Positions 17,628 to 28,386 of a stretch of 64,000 nucleotides of DNA are shown piece by piece. The notes beneath the pieces were generated by a model. It did no database searches. It was not told where the DNA came from and saw only the letters and a program-made list of their open reading frames with translations. Position 1 is the stretch's first letter; every line of letters begins with the position of its first letter. The position numbers and the translations under genes were made by a program. Origin of the DNA: JAWXBM01 sp034440115 (GTDB taxonomy: Bacteria > Pseudomonadota > Gammaproteobacteria > Xanthomonadales > SZUA-36); NCBI GenBank assembly GCA_034440115.1, contig JAWXBM010000010.1, positions 10,676-74,675 on the forward strand, written 5' to 3'.

Positions 17628-18077
17628 ATGTCGGCTTACAAGAAGGTTCTGGTTGCTGTTGATCTGAGCAATGAATCCAGCATTGTAATCAAGCGCGCAC
17701 TGGAGTGCGTGGGAAATGACACAAAGACGCACTTGATTTATGTACAGGAACCCATGGATTCGGTTTACATGGGGGTAGTGCCCTATGGGCCAGTATTCGT
17801 GGGCATGGATGAAGTTGAAGCAAACCTGAAAAAGGAATTGAGAGGCAAGCTCGCCAGCCTGGGTAAGGAGTTTGGCGTTGCTGATGATGACTTACACCAT
17901 CTTAACGGTGTGCCAGCGAGAGAAATCCACCAGTTCGTGGATGAAAACAATATTGATCTGGTGGTGATCGGGACTCATGGCCAAAAAGGCGTACAGTTGT
18001 TATTGGGCTCTACGGCCAATTCCGTTTTACATGGTTGTACCTGCGACGTGCTGGCGGTGCGTATCAAGGAAGAATAG
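17628..18077 (+). CDS. Universal stress protein UspA family
   Basis: A 149-residue single-domain Usp. It begins KKVLVAVDLS and ends with the nucleotide-binding pattern GTHGQKGVQLLLGSTANSVL, i.e. Gly-x2-Gly-x9-Gly-Ser, so ATP binding is likely. Such proteins are induced by growth arrest and stress. A perfect palindrome TACAAT-A-ATTGTA (17585-17597) sits about 30 bp before the start and could be an operator or part of the promoter. Followed after 57 bp by a DUF2238 membrane protein gene. Confidence 0.92.
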   Translation: MSAYKKVLVAVDLSNESSIVIKRALECVGNDTKTHLIYVQEPMDSVYMGVVPYGPVFVGMDEVEANLKKELRGKLASLGKEFGVADDDLHHLNGVPAREIHQFVDENNIDLVVIGTHGQKGVQLLLGSTANSVLHGCTCDVLAVRIKEE

Positions 18078-18134
18078 TTTCTTCATCAGCAACAACTCGC
18101 ACTACACTGCGCAGACTTATCAAAGGATGGCTGG

Positions 18135-18740
18135 GTGAACAAAGCTGTATTGAGCTGGCTGTTGGTTTTTTTCGCGGTGTTGTTGTGGTCAGCATGGCGC
18201 CCCCATGATTACCCAACCTGGTGGCTGGAATTGGTGCCAGCACTGGTGGCTTTGATCATGTTGGCCGTCACACGAAAGCATTTCCCGCTCACGCCTTTGC
18301 TTTATGTCCTGATCCTGATTCACTCCATCATACTGATGGTGGGTGGCCACTACACCTATGCTGAGGTTCCAATTGGCGACTGGTTTCGCGAGCTGACAGA
18401 AGGTACCCGTAATAACTACGACAAACTCGGCCACCTGGCACAGGGTTTTGTGCCGGCCATGGTGGCCAGGGAATTACTGTTGCGACTGCACGTCATCGCC
18501 AGGAAATCGTGGTTGAGTTTTCTGATTATTTGTATCTGTCTGGCCATCAGTGCATTTTACGAATTGATCGAATGGTGGGTGGCTTTGCTCAGCTCCGAAG
18601 CGGCGGAATCGTTTCTGGGCACGCAAGGTTATGTTTGGGATACCCAGTCTGATATGTGGATGGCGTTGATTGGCGCCATAGCTGCCTTGTTGCTGCTGTC
18701 ACGCTTGCATGACCGTCAATTGGCCAGGCTGCCAACCTGA
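18135..18740 (+). CDS. DUF2238 (YjdF-family) inner-membrane protein
   Basis: A 201-residue protein with about six hydrophobic segments and short loops. Conserved blocks HYTYAEVPIGDWF, NNYDKLGHLAQGF, ISAFYELIEWWVALL and GYVWDTQSDMWMALIGA identify the DUF2238/YjdF family, whose function is unknown. Several acidic and His residues lie at membrane edges (YDKLGH, YELIEW, WDTQSD), suggesting metal or proton chemistry within the membrane, an inference only. The start is a GTG at 18135. The end overlaps a longer reading of the AlkB-like gene. Confidence 0.85.
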   Translation: MNKAVLSWLLVFFAVLLWSAWRPHDYPTWWLELVPALVALIMLAVTRKHFPLTPLLYVLILIHSIILMVGGHYTYAEVPIGDWFRELTEGTRNNYDKLGHLAQGFVPAMVARELLLRLHVIARKSWLSFLIICICLAISAFYELIEWWVALLSSEAAESFLGTQGYVWDTQSDMWMALIGAIAALLLLSRLHDRQLARLPT

Positions 18741-18753
18741 AGCGAAGGCCAGG

Positions 18754-19389
18754 ATGCCCCAAGTAGCCGTGCAACAGGAGTTGACAGCGATATGCAGCGC
18801 GGCTGGCTTGCCGTTAATCGTTGGTTGCCGCTACTTCCGTTCTTTTCTGAGCTCTGAGCGAGCCACTGACATGCTGCAAACTCTGTGGGCAGAATTGAGC
18901 TGGCAGCAAAAGCCCATACGTTTGTTTGGCAGACTGGTAATGCAGCCAAGACTGATCAGTTGGCACTGCGACCCAGGTTTACGCTACAGCTACAGTGGGC
19001 TGGAGTTACAGCCAGCAGCCTGGCATCCGCAACTGGCGGCGTTGCGCATCCGCTTGCAGGCTGAATTGGGCAGGGAATTCAATTCGGTGCTGGTGAATGC
19101 CTATCGGGATGGGCAGGACAGTATGGGCTGGCATGCTGACGATGAGCCTGAACTGGGGCCGGATCCGGTTCTGGCTTCGATCAGCCTGGGCGCGGAACGC
19201 CGGTTTCGCTGGCGCGACACAACCACCCGCAAAACCAGCGGCATGAAGCTGCAACACGGTAGCTTGTTAATGCTGTCAGGCCAATTTCAGAACCGGCATC
19301 AGCACAGCGTGCCCAAAACCAGGCTGGAAGTGGGATTGAGGATCAATCTGACATTCAGGAATATTCTGGTGCGCCAAAGCAACTACTGA
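18754..19389 (+). CDS. AlkB-like 2-oxoglutarate/Fe(II) dioxygenase
   Basis: A 211-residue protein of the AlkB superfamily, enzymes that oxidatively remove alkyl groups from nucleic-acid bases. The core shows FNSVLVNAYRDGQDSMGWHADDE (His-x-Asp iron ligands in WHADD), SLGAERRFRWR, and HSVPKTRLEVGLRINLTFR with the third His and the 2-oxoglutarate-binding Arg residues. It is closer to the short ALKBH2/3-type proteins than to E. coli AlkB. The ATG at 18754 is preferred; a start at 18709 would overlap the preceding gene by 32 bases. Confidence 0.88.
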   Translation: MPQVAVQQELTAICSAAGLPLIVGCRYFRSFLSSERATDMLQTLWAELSWQQKPIRLFGRLVMQPRLISWHCDPGLRYSYSGLELQPAAWHPQLAALRIRLQAELGREFNSVLVNAYRDGQDSMGWHADDEPELGPDPVLASISLGAERRFRWRDTTTRKTSGMKLQHGSLLMLSGQFQNRHQHSVPKTRLEVGLRINLTFRNILVRQSNY

Positions 19390-19405
19390 TTTTGCACATC
19401 GATGT

Positions 19406-21319
19406 TCAGGCGCTGGCTTTGCGACTCTGCTCTGAAGTCATTCCGGCTGCATCCAGTCGCGACAGAAACACTTGCATCTGCGCCAGAAGGCCCGCTTCAT
19501 CCAGTTGTGCCAGGGCCAGGCATTCTTCGCGTGTGCCGTGTTCGATGAAATCATCCGCCAGGCCGATATTCAGCACCGGCAGTTGAAGTCCCGTTTTGGC
19601 CAGGAATTCGTTTACTGCGCTGCCCGCACCTCCGGCAATCGCGTTCTCTTCAACGGTAACCAGGCACTTGTGGCCTGCCACAGCCTCGATGATGGCAGCT
19701 TCATCCAGTGGTTTAACGAAACGCATATTGATCAAGCTAACCCCCAGCTTCTGCGCTACCACGGTACAAGGCTGGACCATGCTGCCCCACGCCAGTATCA
19801 CCATGGTTTTACCGCTGCGGACATTGATCGAGCGGCCCAGCGGCAGGGCAGTCATTTCAGCAATCGGTTCAACTCCTGGGCCTTTACCACGCGGGTAGCG
19901 CACCGCAGCGGGGCCGTTGTGCAGGTAACCGGTATACAGCATTTGGCGGCATTCGTTTTCATCGGCTGGCGCCATAACCAGCATATTGGGTATACAGCGC
20001 AAATAGCTCAGGTCAAAACTACCGGCATGGGTCGGGCCATCGGGGCCAACCAGGCCAGCCCGGTCTATGGCAAACAACACCGGCAGGTTTTGCAACGCAA
20101 CATCATGGATCAACTGGTCGTAAGCGCGTTGTAGAAAAGTGCTGTAAATCGCTACCACCGGATGGGTGCCTTCGCAGGCCATACCGGCTGCCAGGGTTAC
20201 ACTGTGTTGCTCGGCAATGCCGACATCGATATAACGCTCCGGAAACCGCTGGTGAAATTCCACCATTCCGGAACCCTCACGCATGGCCGGGGTAATGGCC
20301 AGTAGATTCTTGTCGCGCTCAGCCATATCACATAACCACTGGCCAAAGATTTCTGTGTAAGTTGGACTGCTGGGCGCTTTGTTCGTACTGCTTTGTACAC
20401 CCCTGCTGGGATCGAAAGGACCCACTGCGTGATACTTGATCGGATCCTGCTCCGCTGGCGCGTATCCTTTGCCTTTGGCGGTAATAATGTGTAACAGGTT
20501 GGGGCCTTTGAGATCGCGAGCAGTGCGTATGGTGCGAATCAGGGTGGGCAGGTCATGGCCATCAATCGGGCCGAGGTAGTTGAAACCCAACTCCTCGAAC
20601 AGGGTGCTGGGCATGACCATGCCTTTAACATGCTCTTCCCAGCGGCTCATAAAGCGCCAGGTGCGCGAATCACGCCGCATGAGTTTCTTGCTGCGCTCAC
20701 GTATGCCGGTGACGGTAGGGCCGCTCATCAATCGGCCCAGCATTTTGGTTAATGCGCCAACATTGGGCGAAATGGACATCTGGTTTTCGTTCAACACCAC
20801 CAGGATGTCGGCTTCAGCATCGCCGCCGTGGTTGAGCGCTTCGTAGGCCATTCCCGCAGTCATGGCGCCATCGCCAATCACGGCCACACATTTTCTGTCT
20901 TCGCCCTTGACCCGGGAAGCAATCGCCATACCCAGTGCGGCACTGATGGATGTGGAAGAGTGACCGGTGCCAAAGGTATCAAAGGGGCTTTCCTCCCGCT
21001 TGGGAAAGGGTGCCAGGCCTTGTGATTGCTTGATAGTAGTGATGCGGTCGGCCCGCCCGCTGAGTATCTTGTGTGGATAGGCCTGATGTCCCACATCCCA
21101 GACAATTCGGTCATGTGGCGTGTTGTAAAGATAGTGCAGGGCGACAGTCAATTCAACGCAACCCAGCCCGGCGCCAAAATGGCCGCCACTTACCGCCACC
21201 GACTCGATCAGGAACTGGCGCAACTCTGCGGCCAGCTGAGGCAGTAATGCCTCGTCCAGCTGCCGCATATCGGCGGGATCTTTCAAGCGGCTCAACAGTG
21301 GGTAAGAGGGGTCATTCAT
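19406..21319 (-). CDS. dxs: 1-deoxy-D-xylulose-5-phosphate synthase
   Basis: First enzyme of the non-mevalonate isoprenoid pathway: condenses pyruvate and glyceraldehyde 3-phosphate with thiamine diphosphate. At 637 residues it is full length. [18 protein letters not shown] begins the GDG...N thiamine-binding motif (GDG at 149-151, Asn near 177-179). GGHFGAGLG and [11 protein letters not shown] hold active-site His residues, and [17 protein letters not shown] contains the catalytic Glu. It is the last gene of the minus-strand cluster and follows ispA, which uses the pathway's products. Confidence 0.97.
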   Translation of the reverse strand: MNDPSYPLLSRLKDPADMRQLDEALLPQLAAELRQFLIESVAVSGGHFGAGLGCVELTVALHYLYNTPHDRIVWDVGHQAYPHKILSGRADRITTIKQSQGLAPFPKREESPFDTFGTGHSSTSISAALGMAIASRVKGEDRKCVAVIGDGAMTAGMAYEALNHGGDAEADILVVLNENQMSISPNVGALTKMLGRLMSGPTVTGIRERSKKLMRRDSRTWRFMSRWEEHVKGMVMPSTLFEELGFNYLGPIDGHDLPTLIRTIRTARDLKGPNLLHIITAKGKGYAPAEQDPIKYHAVGPFDPSRGVQSSTNKAPSSPTYTEIFGQWLCDMAERDKNLLAITPAMREGSGMVEFHQRFPERYIDVGIAEQHSVTLAAGMACEGTHPVVAIYSTFLQRAYDQLIHDVALQNLPVLFAIDRAGLVGPDGPTHAGSFDLSYLRCIPNMLVMAPADENECRQMLYTGYLHNGPAAVRYPRGKGPGVEPIAEMTALPLGRSINVRSGKTMVILAWGSMVQPCTVVAQKLGVSLINMRFVKPLDEAAIIEAVAGHKCLVTVEENAIAGGAGSAVNEFLAKTGLQLPVLNIGLADDFIEHGTREECLALAQLDEAGLLAQMQVFLSRLDAAGMTSEQSRKASA

Positions 21320-21353
21320 GCTGTGTATTCTAATCTGTGCCTGATTTCGATGC

Positions 21354-22256
21354 TCAATGATCGCGTTGAATCATGTGTTGCGCCAATTCCAGCAATGGAC
21401 TGGTGTCGCCTGGAATAAGTGAAGCGGCTTCCTGCGCCTGTTGTAACAGAGTATTTGCCCGTTTTTCTGAGGCTTCCACGCCGATCAGGGCAGGAAATGT
21501 GGGTTGACTTCGGGCTGCGTCAGCCTGCGTGGATTTACCCGTTTTTCTGGACTCGCCGGTTACATCGAGAATGTCATCGATGATTTGGAATCCCAGCCCA
21601 ACACAATGACCGAATACGCTCAATGTTTCGATTTGTTCCGCGGGAGCCTGGGCGAAAACGGCTGGGCCGGTGACCGACAAATTGATTAACGCACCGGTTT
21701 TGAGCCTGTGGATATGTTCCAGCTCAGCCAAGCTGATGTCCTGACCGTTGGCGTTCAGATCCAGCATTTGGCCACCTGCCATACCTTTAGAGCCGCAGGC
21801 TTTGGCCAATAACTGCATCAGTCTGAGTGTAACCGCCGGTTCAGGGGATGGCATGGTTGCCAATTTTTCAAAAGCCAGTGCTTGTAGCGCGTCGCCCGCG
21901 AGTATCGCTGTCGCCTCGTCAAAAGCCAGATGACAGGTGGCGCGACCGCGGCGCCAGTCATCATCATCCATGGCGGGCAAATCGTCGTGTATCAGAGAAT
22001 AGGCATGGATCAATTCCAGGCTGCACGCCAGGGCATCGAGTGACTCGACGTTTTTTCCCAATGCATGGGCGGTAGCGTAAACCAATAAGGGACGTATGCG
22101 TTTGCCTCCGGCCAGTGCAGAATAGCGCATGGCCTGGTGTAGCCTTAAAGGATCACTGCTGTCCGCGGGCAGGCTGTGTGCCAAAACCTGTTCGAAACGA
22201 GCACGCCAGGAATTGATCAGCGCTTCACAATCAGGTGTTTGGGCTTGCAACATCAT
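21354..22256 (-). CDS. ispA: (2E,6E)-farnesyl diphosphate synthase
   Basis: Head-to-tail prenyltransferase making farnesyl diphosphate for quinones and undecaprenyl lipid carriers. The 300-residue protein has the first aspartate-rich motif in [16 protein letters not shown] (DD at 91-92) and the second in [12 protein letters not shown], both Mg2+-diphosphate sites. GGKRIRPLL is the isopentenyl diphosphate binding region. Its start overlaps the end of xseB by 26 bases, so translation is coupled; dxs follows after 34 bases. Confidence 0.96.
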   Translation of the reverse strand: MMLQAQTPDCEALINSWRARFEQVLAHSLPADSSDPLRLHQAMRYSALAGGKRIRPLLVYATAHALGKNVESLDALACSLELIHAYSLIHDDLPAMDDDDWRRGRATCHLAFDEATAILAGDALQALAFEKLATMPSPEPAVTLRLMQLLAKACGSKGMAGGQMLDLNANGQDISLAELEHIHRLKTGALINLSVTGPAVFAQAPAEQIETLSVFGHCVGLGFQIIDDILDVTGESRKTGKSTQADAARSQPTFPALIGVEASEKRANTLLQQAQEAASLIPGDTSPLLELAQHMIQRDH

Positions 22257-22473
22257 CCTGCGTACTCGAAGTTGAATCCTGACTTAACACTTCCACCGTT
22301 TGTTGTGCTTCATCCAGAATGGACTGGCAATGGCGGGTCAGCTCTACGCCGCGCTTGAAGTGTGTCAGTGACTGGTCAAGGCTCAAATCGCCGGATTCCA
22401 ACTGCGTCACCAGCGCTTCGAGTTCGCCCAAAGCCTGTTCGAAGCCGGGTTTACTGTCTTTTGTTTTACTCAT
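22231..22473 (-). CDS. xseB: Exodeoxyribonuclease VII small subunit
   Basis: Small helical subunit that binds the XseA catalytic chain to form the single-strand-specific exonuclease VII. The 80-residue protein reads [26 protein letters not shown] and [25 protein letters not shown], the standard family pattern. ATG at 22473 ([10 protein letters not shown]) is preferred over an upstream reading because it gives the usual length and has AGGAG upstream. It overlaps ispA, as xseB-ispA-dxs do in many Gammaproteobacteria. xseA is not in the window. Confidence 0.93.
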   Translation of the reverse strand: MSKTKDSKPGFEQALGELEALVTQLESGDLSLDQSLTHFKRGVELTRHCQSILDEAQQTVEVLSQDSTSSTQDDVASPNT

Positions 22474-22505
22474 GCTGGCACAACTCCTGATCAAGGATGG
22501 CGACA

Positions 22506-23891
22506 CTAAACGAGGGGGCCCTCGGGGTCAACCGCAGAATTATGGCAAAGTGATTGAACCTTCATCAGCAGCAAATGTTCGGGTTGCCATTGGTATTCCA
22601 GTTTTGCAGCTAGCAGCAGCTGCTGGAAATCACGGGCTAACCACCAATCGCCAATGGCGCATAGCTTATTCTCTAAGACTAGCAAAGGGACCGTGTCACG
22701 TAGCCAGTCAGGAATACGAGATAAGCGCATGTTTTCTTTAATTTTCTTCTTGTCTGATCTGCTGATAAAAGGGTCCTTTGTCAACATGGTCCGATAGCTC
22801 ACTCGCAGCTGACGAAAAGAATCTGTTGCAGCGCCATTGAGCATCAAGTTGCCATGCGGGCCACCCAGATTCAGTCTTGCATTGGATTCCCATGCAGTTA
22901 GCGGGCATGGAGCCGGCAGGGGGAGTTCATGCATCCACAATTGCCCGGCATGATGTTTGATCAACCAACGGCCCCAGCGGAGTTCGGCCTGACTGTCAGC
23001 GCGCAGATCTTGCAGCTGTTGCAGGAATTCCTGCAAGCGGGCGCGGGGCGGTGGTGCTGCGCTTCGCTCATGCACCCAGTTTCTGATGATCTCGGCTTGT
23101 AAAACAAGCGCTGCCTTGCTGAAAGCAGGCAATGGCAAAGTGATACCATCTGGTGACAGGTATTCTGGCGACTGGGCGAGTAATAGCCGCAAGGCTGCGC
23201 TCTGGTCGCGTAAATGACGGGAAGTTTGATTCAGTCGCCTTACCAGGCCCGGCCAGCGCTGCTCCAAGCTCGGAAATACCGTTGCGCGCAGGTAGTTACG
23301 ATCCATTGACTGGTCCTGGTTGGAGGTATCTGTAATCCAACCCACGTTTTCAGCGTTAAGGTAGTGTTCCAGCTCTTCACGCCTGACATTCAATAGTGGC
23401 CTGGCTACCCAGCCTTTTGCATAGACCCGCAAGGGTGGAATACCTGCCAGTCCCTGGCTGCCGCTGCCGCGCATCAAATTGAGAAACAGTGTTTCAGCCT
23501 GGTCATCTGCCTGATGCGCGGTGAGAAAGATATCGTCTCTCTCAAGCAACTGTGCTATGGCTCGGTAACGTGCTTCTCTTGCAGCCGCCTCCGGGCTGGA
23601 ACCAGCATTATGTTGCACCCATAGTTGCTGCACTTGCAGTGGAATGTTGCGCTGCTGGCAAAAGTGTTGGCAATGTCGCAGCCAATCTTCCGCATTGGCC
23701 TGCAAGCCGTGATTGAAATGAACAGCTGCTAAATCGGCAGTAAGCTGCAATTGCAATTGATGCAGAGCCAGCAACAGAGCGGTTGAATCCGCACCGCCGC
23801 TGAACCCGACCAGCAAACGTTTGCACGCTGGCAGCCCTGACAGGCTAAGCAACAGGCTTTGTGGGGAAAAGCGGGTTTTAGTCCGGCTCAT
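22506..23891 (-). CDS. tilS: tRNA(Ile)-lysidine synthase
   Basis: Modifies C34 of the CAU-anticodon tRNA-Ile to lysidine, switching its identity from Met to Ile; essential in most bacteria. The N-terminal PP-loop SGGADST (residues 31-37) binds [25 protein letters not shown] and [18 protein letters not shown] are further family signatures. The 461-residue length includes the C-terminal tRNA-binding domains of the longer E. coli type. It lies 15 bases after accA, an arrangement also found in E. coli. Confidence 0.95.
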   Translation of the reverse strand: MSRTKTRFSPQSLLLSLSGLPACKRLLVGFSGGADSTALLLALHQLQLQLTADLAAVHFNHGLQANAEDWLRHCQHFCQQRNIPLQVQQLWVQHNAGSSPEAAAREARYRAIAQLLERDDIFLTAHQADDQAETLFLNLMRGSGSQGLAGIPPLRVYAKGWVARPLLNVRREELEHYLNAENVGWITDTSNQDQSMDRNYLRATVFPSLEQRWPGLVRRLNQTSRHLRDQSAALRLLLAQSPEYLSPDGITLPLPAFSKAALVLQAEIIRNWVHERSAAPPPRARLQEFLQQLQDLRADSQAELRWGRWLIKHHAGQLWMHELPLPAPCPLTAWESNARLNLGGPHGNLMLNGAATDSFRQLRVSYRTMLTKDPFISRSDKKKIKENMRLSRIPDWLRDTVPLLVLENKLCAIGDWWLARDFQQLLLAAKLEYQWQPEHLLLMKVQSLCHNSAVDPEGPLV

Positions 23892-23906
23892 GGTTGCCGG
23901 TAAGCA

Positions 23907-24863
23907 TCAGTCCTGGATCTCGCCGTAGGACAGCAGACGCAAATAACGGGTTTCCAGCAACTGCTCGGCATTCATATGATCCAATTCGGCCAGTTGTCGC
24001 TCGATACAGTCGCCGATGCGCCTGGCCACCTCATCCGGTTCTTTATGCGCTCCACCCAAAGGTTCGGCTATGACCTCATCGATCAATCCCATTGCTTTCA
24101 AACGATCGGAGGTAATTCCCAGGGCAGTGGCTGCCTCTTCGGCATTGCCTGCATCCTTCCATAAAATCGAAGCGCAACCTTCCGGGGAGATGACCGAATA
24201 CGTGCTGTATTCCAGCATATTGACCCGGTCGCCAATGCCGATGGCTAAAGCGCCGCCGGAACCCCCTTCACCCACGATGGTGCAGATTACCGGCACCGGC
24301 AGGCGTGACATCACGGCCAGGTTTCTGGCTATGGCTTCCGATTGGCCACGCTCTTCTGCACCCACACCCGGATAGGCGCCTGGTGTGTCAATGAAGGTAA
24401 CCAGCGGCAGCCTGAAGCGGGCCGCCATATTCATCAAACGTAATGCTTTGCGGTAACCTTCGGGCCGCGGCATGCCGAAATTGCGAAAAACCTTGGCCTT
24501 GGTGTCACGACCTTTCTGATGGCCAATCATGACGATGGAACGGCCGCGAAAGCTGGCCAATCCACCAACAATGGCGTGGTCGTCAGCAAAGGCCCGGTCG
24601 CCGTGAAGCTCATGAAACTCGTCAAACAGTTTTTCTACGTAGTCCAGTGTATAGGGCCGCAGCGGGTGGCGGCTGAGCTGGGAAATTTGCCAAGGCGTGA
24701 GGTTACTGAAGATGCCCTGAATCTTTTGCCGCATCTTGATTTGCAGTCGCTGGATTTCTTCGTCGAGGTTAATGGCATTGTCTGAGCCCACGTTGCGCAG
24801 CTCATCAATTTTTGCCTGTAACTCAGCAATGGGTTGTTCGAAATCAAGGTAGTTGGGGTTCAT
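23907..24863 (-). CDS. accA: Acetyl-CoA carboxylase carboxyltransferase subunit alpha
   Basis: Alpha chain of the carboxyltransferase that moves CO2 from carboxybiotin to acetyl-CoA, the committed step of fatty-acid synthesis. The 318-residue protein has the standard segments [47 protein letters not shown] (here [11 protein letters not shown]) and [17 protein letters not shown], which form the oxyanion and CoA site. Works with AccD, which is not in the window. Good candidate for co-transcription with tilS and the isoprenoid genes. Confidence 0.97.
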   Translation of the reverse strand: MNPNYLDFEQPIAELQAKIDELRNVGSDNAINLDEEIQRLQIKMRQKIQGIFSNLTPWQISQLSRHPLRPYTLDYVEKLFDEFHELHGDRAFADDHAIVGGLASFRGRSIVMIGHQKGRDTKAKVFRNFGMPRPEGYRKALRLMNMAARFRLPLVTFIDTPGAYPGVGAEERGQSEAIARNLAVMSRLPVPVICTIVGEGGSGGALAIGIGDRVNMLEYSTYSVISPEGCASILWKDAGNAEEAATALGITSDRLKAMGLIDEVIAEPLGGAHKEPDEVARRIGDCIERQLAELDHMNAEQLLETRYLRLLSYGEIQD

Positions 24864-24971
24864 CGTGAACTCTCATCAGGTCTTGTGGCGCATTATAGCC
24901 TGTGCGGCGGATTGTCCCAGCTTGAAGATGATTCTGCAGTGTCAGTGATTTGAGCCTGGGCACTGAAAACT

Positions 24972-25856
24972 TTAGTCCAGACCTGGAACCGCTCGTGTGT
25001 AACACCGGGGCACTTTGGTTAATGACCAGTTATCCAAAGCCCATCCCCAAGTGTTTTGCCAATCAAGCGTAGGTGGCTGATGGCCCAGGAATTGCAGCGC
25101 CTGTCTCAGCCTGAATAAAGGCTCAGTGTTGCCTATGGGGTCGGACTGGATGCGTTTGCTTAGCTTCTGTCCATCCTGCAAAGCTGCTACTGGAACGTGT
25201 GCATAGTTAGGAGTGGGTAGCTGAGGGCATTTTTGTAACCAGATCTGCCGGGGCGTTGAATCCAGCAAATCAGCGCCACGAATGATGTCTGTGATTTGCT
25301 GGTAAGCATCATCAACCACGACTGCCAATTGGTATGCAAAGTAACCATCAGCACGACGTATCACATAGTCGCCGGATTCTGTTGCCAGGCCATGGGTCAT
25401 AAACCCCTGGATGCGGTCTTCAAACTCGATGGCATGGTCTGCTGTGCGCAGGCGTAAAGAGCGTGGTTTTTTTCCAGCGGGCAGGCCGGCGCTGCAGGTG
25501 CCGGGATAGACTCCCGTATCAGGCATTTCAGTGCGACTGCAGCCACACCAATAGGCCAAATCTTTTGCCAGTAGTTGTTCACAGGCTGATTGGTAAGCAG
25601 CAGATCTTCGGCTTTGATACAGCACTGGTGAATCGGATTTCATTCCCAATTGCTGCAAGTCGTGAATGATGGCTGTTGCGCTGCCTGCTACTTCACGTGG
25701 TGGGTCCAGGTCTTCAATCCTGACCAACCATTGGCCTCTGCCTTTCCTGGCATCAAGATAGCTGGCCAGCGCTACGGCCAGTGAGCCAAAATGCAGATCG
25801 CCTGGGGGGGAGGGGGCAAAACGGCCGATATATGGAATTAATGGATTGCGGCTCAT
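24972..25856 (-). CDS. gluQRS: Glutamyl-Q tRNA(Asp) synthetase
   Basis: Truncated glutamyl-tRNA synthetase paralogue that attaches glutamate to queuosine at position 34 of tRNA-Asp. The 294-residue protein begins GRFAPSPPGDLHFGSL with the class I HIGH-like motif HFGS (22-25), and has WLVRIEDLDPPRE. A zinc site is visible in YWCGCSRTEM and YPGTC. KLSKRI is the KMSKS-like loop. It lacks an anticodon-binding domain, as expected. In E. coli the gene follows dksA; here it heads the accA-tilS cluster. Confidence 0.95.
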   Translation of the reverse strand: MSRNPLIPYIGRFAPSPPGDLHFGSLAVALASYLDARKGRGQWLVRIEDLDPPREVAGSATAIIHDLQQLGMKSDSPVLYQSRRSAAYQSACEQLLAKDLAYWCGCSRTEMPDTGVYPGTCSAGLPAGKKPRSLRLRTADHAIEFEDRIQGFMTHGLATESGDYVIRRADGYFAYQLAVVVDDAYQQITDIIRGADLLDSTPRQIWLQKCPQLPTPNYAHVPVAALQDGQKLSKRIQSDPIGNTEPLFRLRQALQFLGHQPPTLDWQNTWGWALDNWSLTKVPRCYTRAVPGLD

Positions 25857-25934
25857 GGCCCGCCAGTCTACTGCAAGCCTGTTATTGCCAACAATTCAAT
25901 AAGAAAAGACACGAAAGAGTTGGCCGCCCGACTG

Positions 25935-27962
25935 CTACTGAGCGACCATTTGTGAGGTTTCTTTGAGGAAGGCTCCAGCGATCAGCTTGATGCCACATTG
26001 CCAAAGTATCGCCAGGCTTGAGGTGTCTGCAACTTCGTCGGCGATAACAGAAACCTTGTGCGTATCGGCCAATTCCACAATGCTGCGGATGATTGCCTGA
26101 TTGTCGGTATTGCCCGTCAAGCTATCAGTCAAGCCCGGTTGCAGCTTGAGATAAGCAATATTCAGGTGTTCCAGAAGTTGGCCACAGCGACGGTCGCCAT
26201 TACACTCAGATATGGACAACAGGCAACCCTGCGGTTGAAGCTCCTGCATCAGTCTTTGAACAGGTTTGAGGTTGGTTTGTGCGGTGCCAACTGACACTTG
26301 CACAATCAATTTTTTGCCTTCTGCGCAGGTGGCCTCCATCTGGTTGATCAGCCAACCCGGAAAACTGTAGTCGAGAATCGAATTGGCGCTCAGGCTGATG
26401 ATTTGCCGCTCTGAACTTTCCGCGAAATTTTTCAGCAGCCCCGGGATCAGCTGTCGGTCAATCGTTCCTGCGAGATCGTTGCGATCCGCAATCATCATGA
26501 ATTTATCGGCGGAGAGATTGCCCTCTTCATCGCGCAGATATAGCAGATTCTCAACCAGGTGCTCGCCTTCGCCATCCAGGTCAATAATCGGCTGACGTAC
26601 CGCATACAGGTCATCATTGCTTAAGGCATATTTAATTCGGTCTACCCATTGGCGATCATCCTGCAAGCTGCTTACTGCGGTCAGTTGTGGCCGGAATACA
26701 GCGGCTTGATTGCCATTCACTGCTGCTTCTGTCTGTGCTTTGCGTGCACTGGCAAGAACTTCAACAGAACTGCGTGCCAGTCTGCCCAAGGTTGCGATTC
26801 CGATGCTGTAGGTGAGGCTGATGGAACGCTCACCGATCTCGGTCAGGTGACTGCGAAATGCTTTAAGCAGGCTTTCAGCATAAGCTTCAATCTCTTCCAT
26901 ATTGCGTTTGCAAGTCAGCACAGCGAATCCATGATCTGAAATGCGGGCAGGGAAGTCCTCATTGCTCAGACAATCACGCAGCACCAGTGCCTGTTCTGAG
27001 GTAAACGTATCCATGGATGCATGATCCAGCTCATCTACCAATTCACTCAAGCCATCTGGCTCCAGATAGATCACTGCAGACACGCTTTCGGCGGTATGTG
27101 GTTCTTCGAGCCGGGCATTAAGTTTGTCAACAAATGCCCGCCGATTACCCAGTCGGGTGAGCGGATCGGAAATTCGCAATTGGTCCAGCTCTGCTTGCAA
27201 TTCTGCCGTTGCATCCATTTTGTGAACCAGCATCTGAATGCATTCTTCGCCGTTGAATTTGGCAGCTGAAAAGGTCAGGCCGGCGTCAAACTCACTGCCG
27301 TCTGGACGTGAAACACTGACTGGCAGTGCCTCTGCGGGAAATTCTCCCTTGGTAAGGTTTTTCAGGATGGTTTTGAAGCTACCCTGTTCAGGCTTCATCA
27401 TTTCCAACAAAGACAGGCCACTGATATCCTCTGTGCTTTGCAAATGCAGCGCTTCAAGGTAGGCGCGATTGGCATACACATGCAAACCTTCATGGATGTA
27501 TGCAATCGCGTCTCTGGCGCTGTCCAGTAACAGGTCAAAACGGTGCTCAAGTTCCTGCAAGCGGTCGCGTTGTTGACCATGGGTTTTGCCTTGCTCATGG
27601 CGGGTCAACATATGACTGACGACGTCCGTCAATAATTTCCCATTCTCGGAATCGATAACCAGACAGGGTGCCAACTTCAACGCTCCAACCAATGCTTCTG
27701 GCTGCTCCAGATTTGCATAGAAAGCGAGGGGGACGTTGTAGTCACGTGACAATTGATAAATTTCTTCCAGGCTGGCAGCGCTGGATTCGGGTTTGATGTA
27801 TATCAATACAAGCGGTCGATCCAGATCCAGGGACTGTTTGACCTCGGAGAACTTGCTTGTATGAATTACATGAATTTTGATTCCTGAATTACGCAACAGA
27901 GAGTTAATTCTGTCCGCTGCTTCCGGCGTCTTGTCGACGACAATAAGATTCGTGCTATCCAT
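25935..27962 (-). CDS. FimX-like degenerate GGDEF/EAL signalling protein
   Basis: A 675-residue multidomain protein: an N-terminal response-receiver-like region (about 1-130) without a clear phosphorylatable Asp pattern, a PAS domain (about 140-255), a GGDEF domain (about 265-420) and an EAL domain (about 440-670). The diguanylate cyclase signature GGDEF is replaced by SDHGF, and the EAL motif by ENL, so neither cyclase nor phosphodiesterase activity is expected. The same layout and degeneracy define FimX, which binds c-di-GMP in its EAL domain and governs type IV pilus assembly in Pseudomonas. No pilus gene is nearby, so the role is inferred from architecture alone. ATG with GGGAGC upstream. 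Confidence 0.8.
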   Translation of the reverse strand: MDSTNLIVVDKTPEAADRINSLLRNSGIKIHVIHTSKFSEVKQSLDLDRPLVLIYIKPESSAASLEEIYQLSRDYNVPLAFYANLEQPEALVGALKLAPCLVIDSENGKLLTDVVSHMLTRHEQGKTHGQQRDRLQELEHRFDLLLDSARDAIAYIHEGLHVYANRAYLEALHLQSTEDISGLSLLEMMKPEQGSFKTILKNLTKGEFPAEALPVSVSRPDGSEFDAGLTFSAAKFNGEECIQMLVHKMDATAELQAELDQLRISDPLTRLGNRRAFVDKLNARLEEPHTAESVSAVIYLEPDGLSELVDELDHASMDTFTSEQALVLRDCLSNEDFPARISDHGFAVLTCKRNMEEIEAYAESLLKAFRSHLTEIGERSISLTYSIGIATLGRLARSSVEVLASARKAQTEAAVNGNQAAVFRPQLTAVSSLQDDRQWVDRIKYALSNDDLYAVRQPIIDLDGEGEHLVENLLYLRDEEGNLSADKFMMIADRNDLAGTIDRQLIPGLLKNFAESSERQIISLSANSILDYSFPGWLINQMEATCAEGKKLIVQVSVGTAQTNLKPVQRLMQELQPQGCLLSISECNGDRRCGQLLEHLNIAYLKLQPGLTDSLTGNTDNQAIIRSIVELADTHKVSVIADEVADTSSLAILWQCGIKLIAGAFLKETSQMVAQ

Positions 27963-28251
27963 AGCAAAAAGCTCCCAACCCCATTCCTTAGGGATTTTTA
28001 CATTATTATTTACAGTAAATCAATAAATTAAGTAATCTTCTGAATATTAATTCCAAGTATTCTTTTCTACCTTACGGCTCGATTATGGACCAAAGTAGCT
28101 GACATTTATAGCCTGCGGTAGCGAAATCCACGTTTGCTGGAAAACTTGCGCCGGATGAAGCTGAGGCCGAAGGGTCGAATGTATTTTCAGATTCAAACAT
28201 ATGAAATGTTATTCGTATGATTATTAAAGATGTTATTGCAGATTTTTCAAT

Positions 28252-28279
28252 TTGTTGGTGTCGCCGCCGCACATTTAAT
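28252..28279 (+). promoter_or_regulatory. Predicted efp promoter
   Basis: TTGTTG (28252-28257) and TTTAAT (28274-28279) with a 16-bp spacer lie about 108 bp before the efp start. The rest of the 424-bp gap between the FimX-like gene and efp is AT-rich and holds no convincing ORF. Confidence 0.4.
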
Positions 28280-28386
28280 TTAAAATGCGCGACCTTGTTC
28301 GCATCTGAATTTTTCCGCTGATTCAACGGAAAAACCATGCAGCGACAGTTCAATGATTCCAGCCATCAGACCATGTGGAGAAAGTA

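Noticed and set aside
28072..28353. Minus-strand 93-residue ORF in the gap before efp
   Set aside because: Unusual composition, no ribosome site and it covers the predicted efp promoter.
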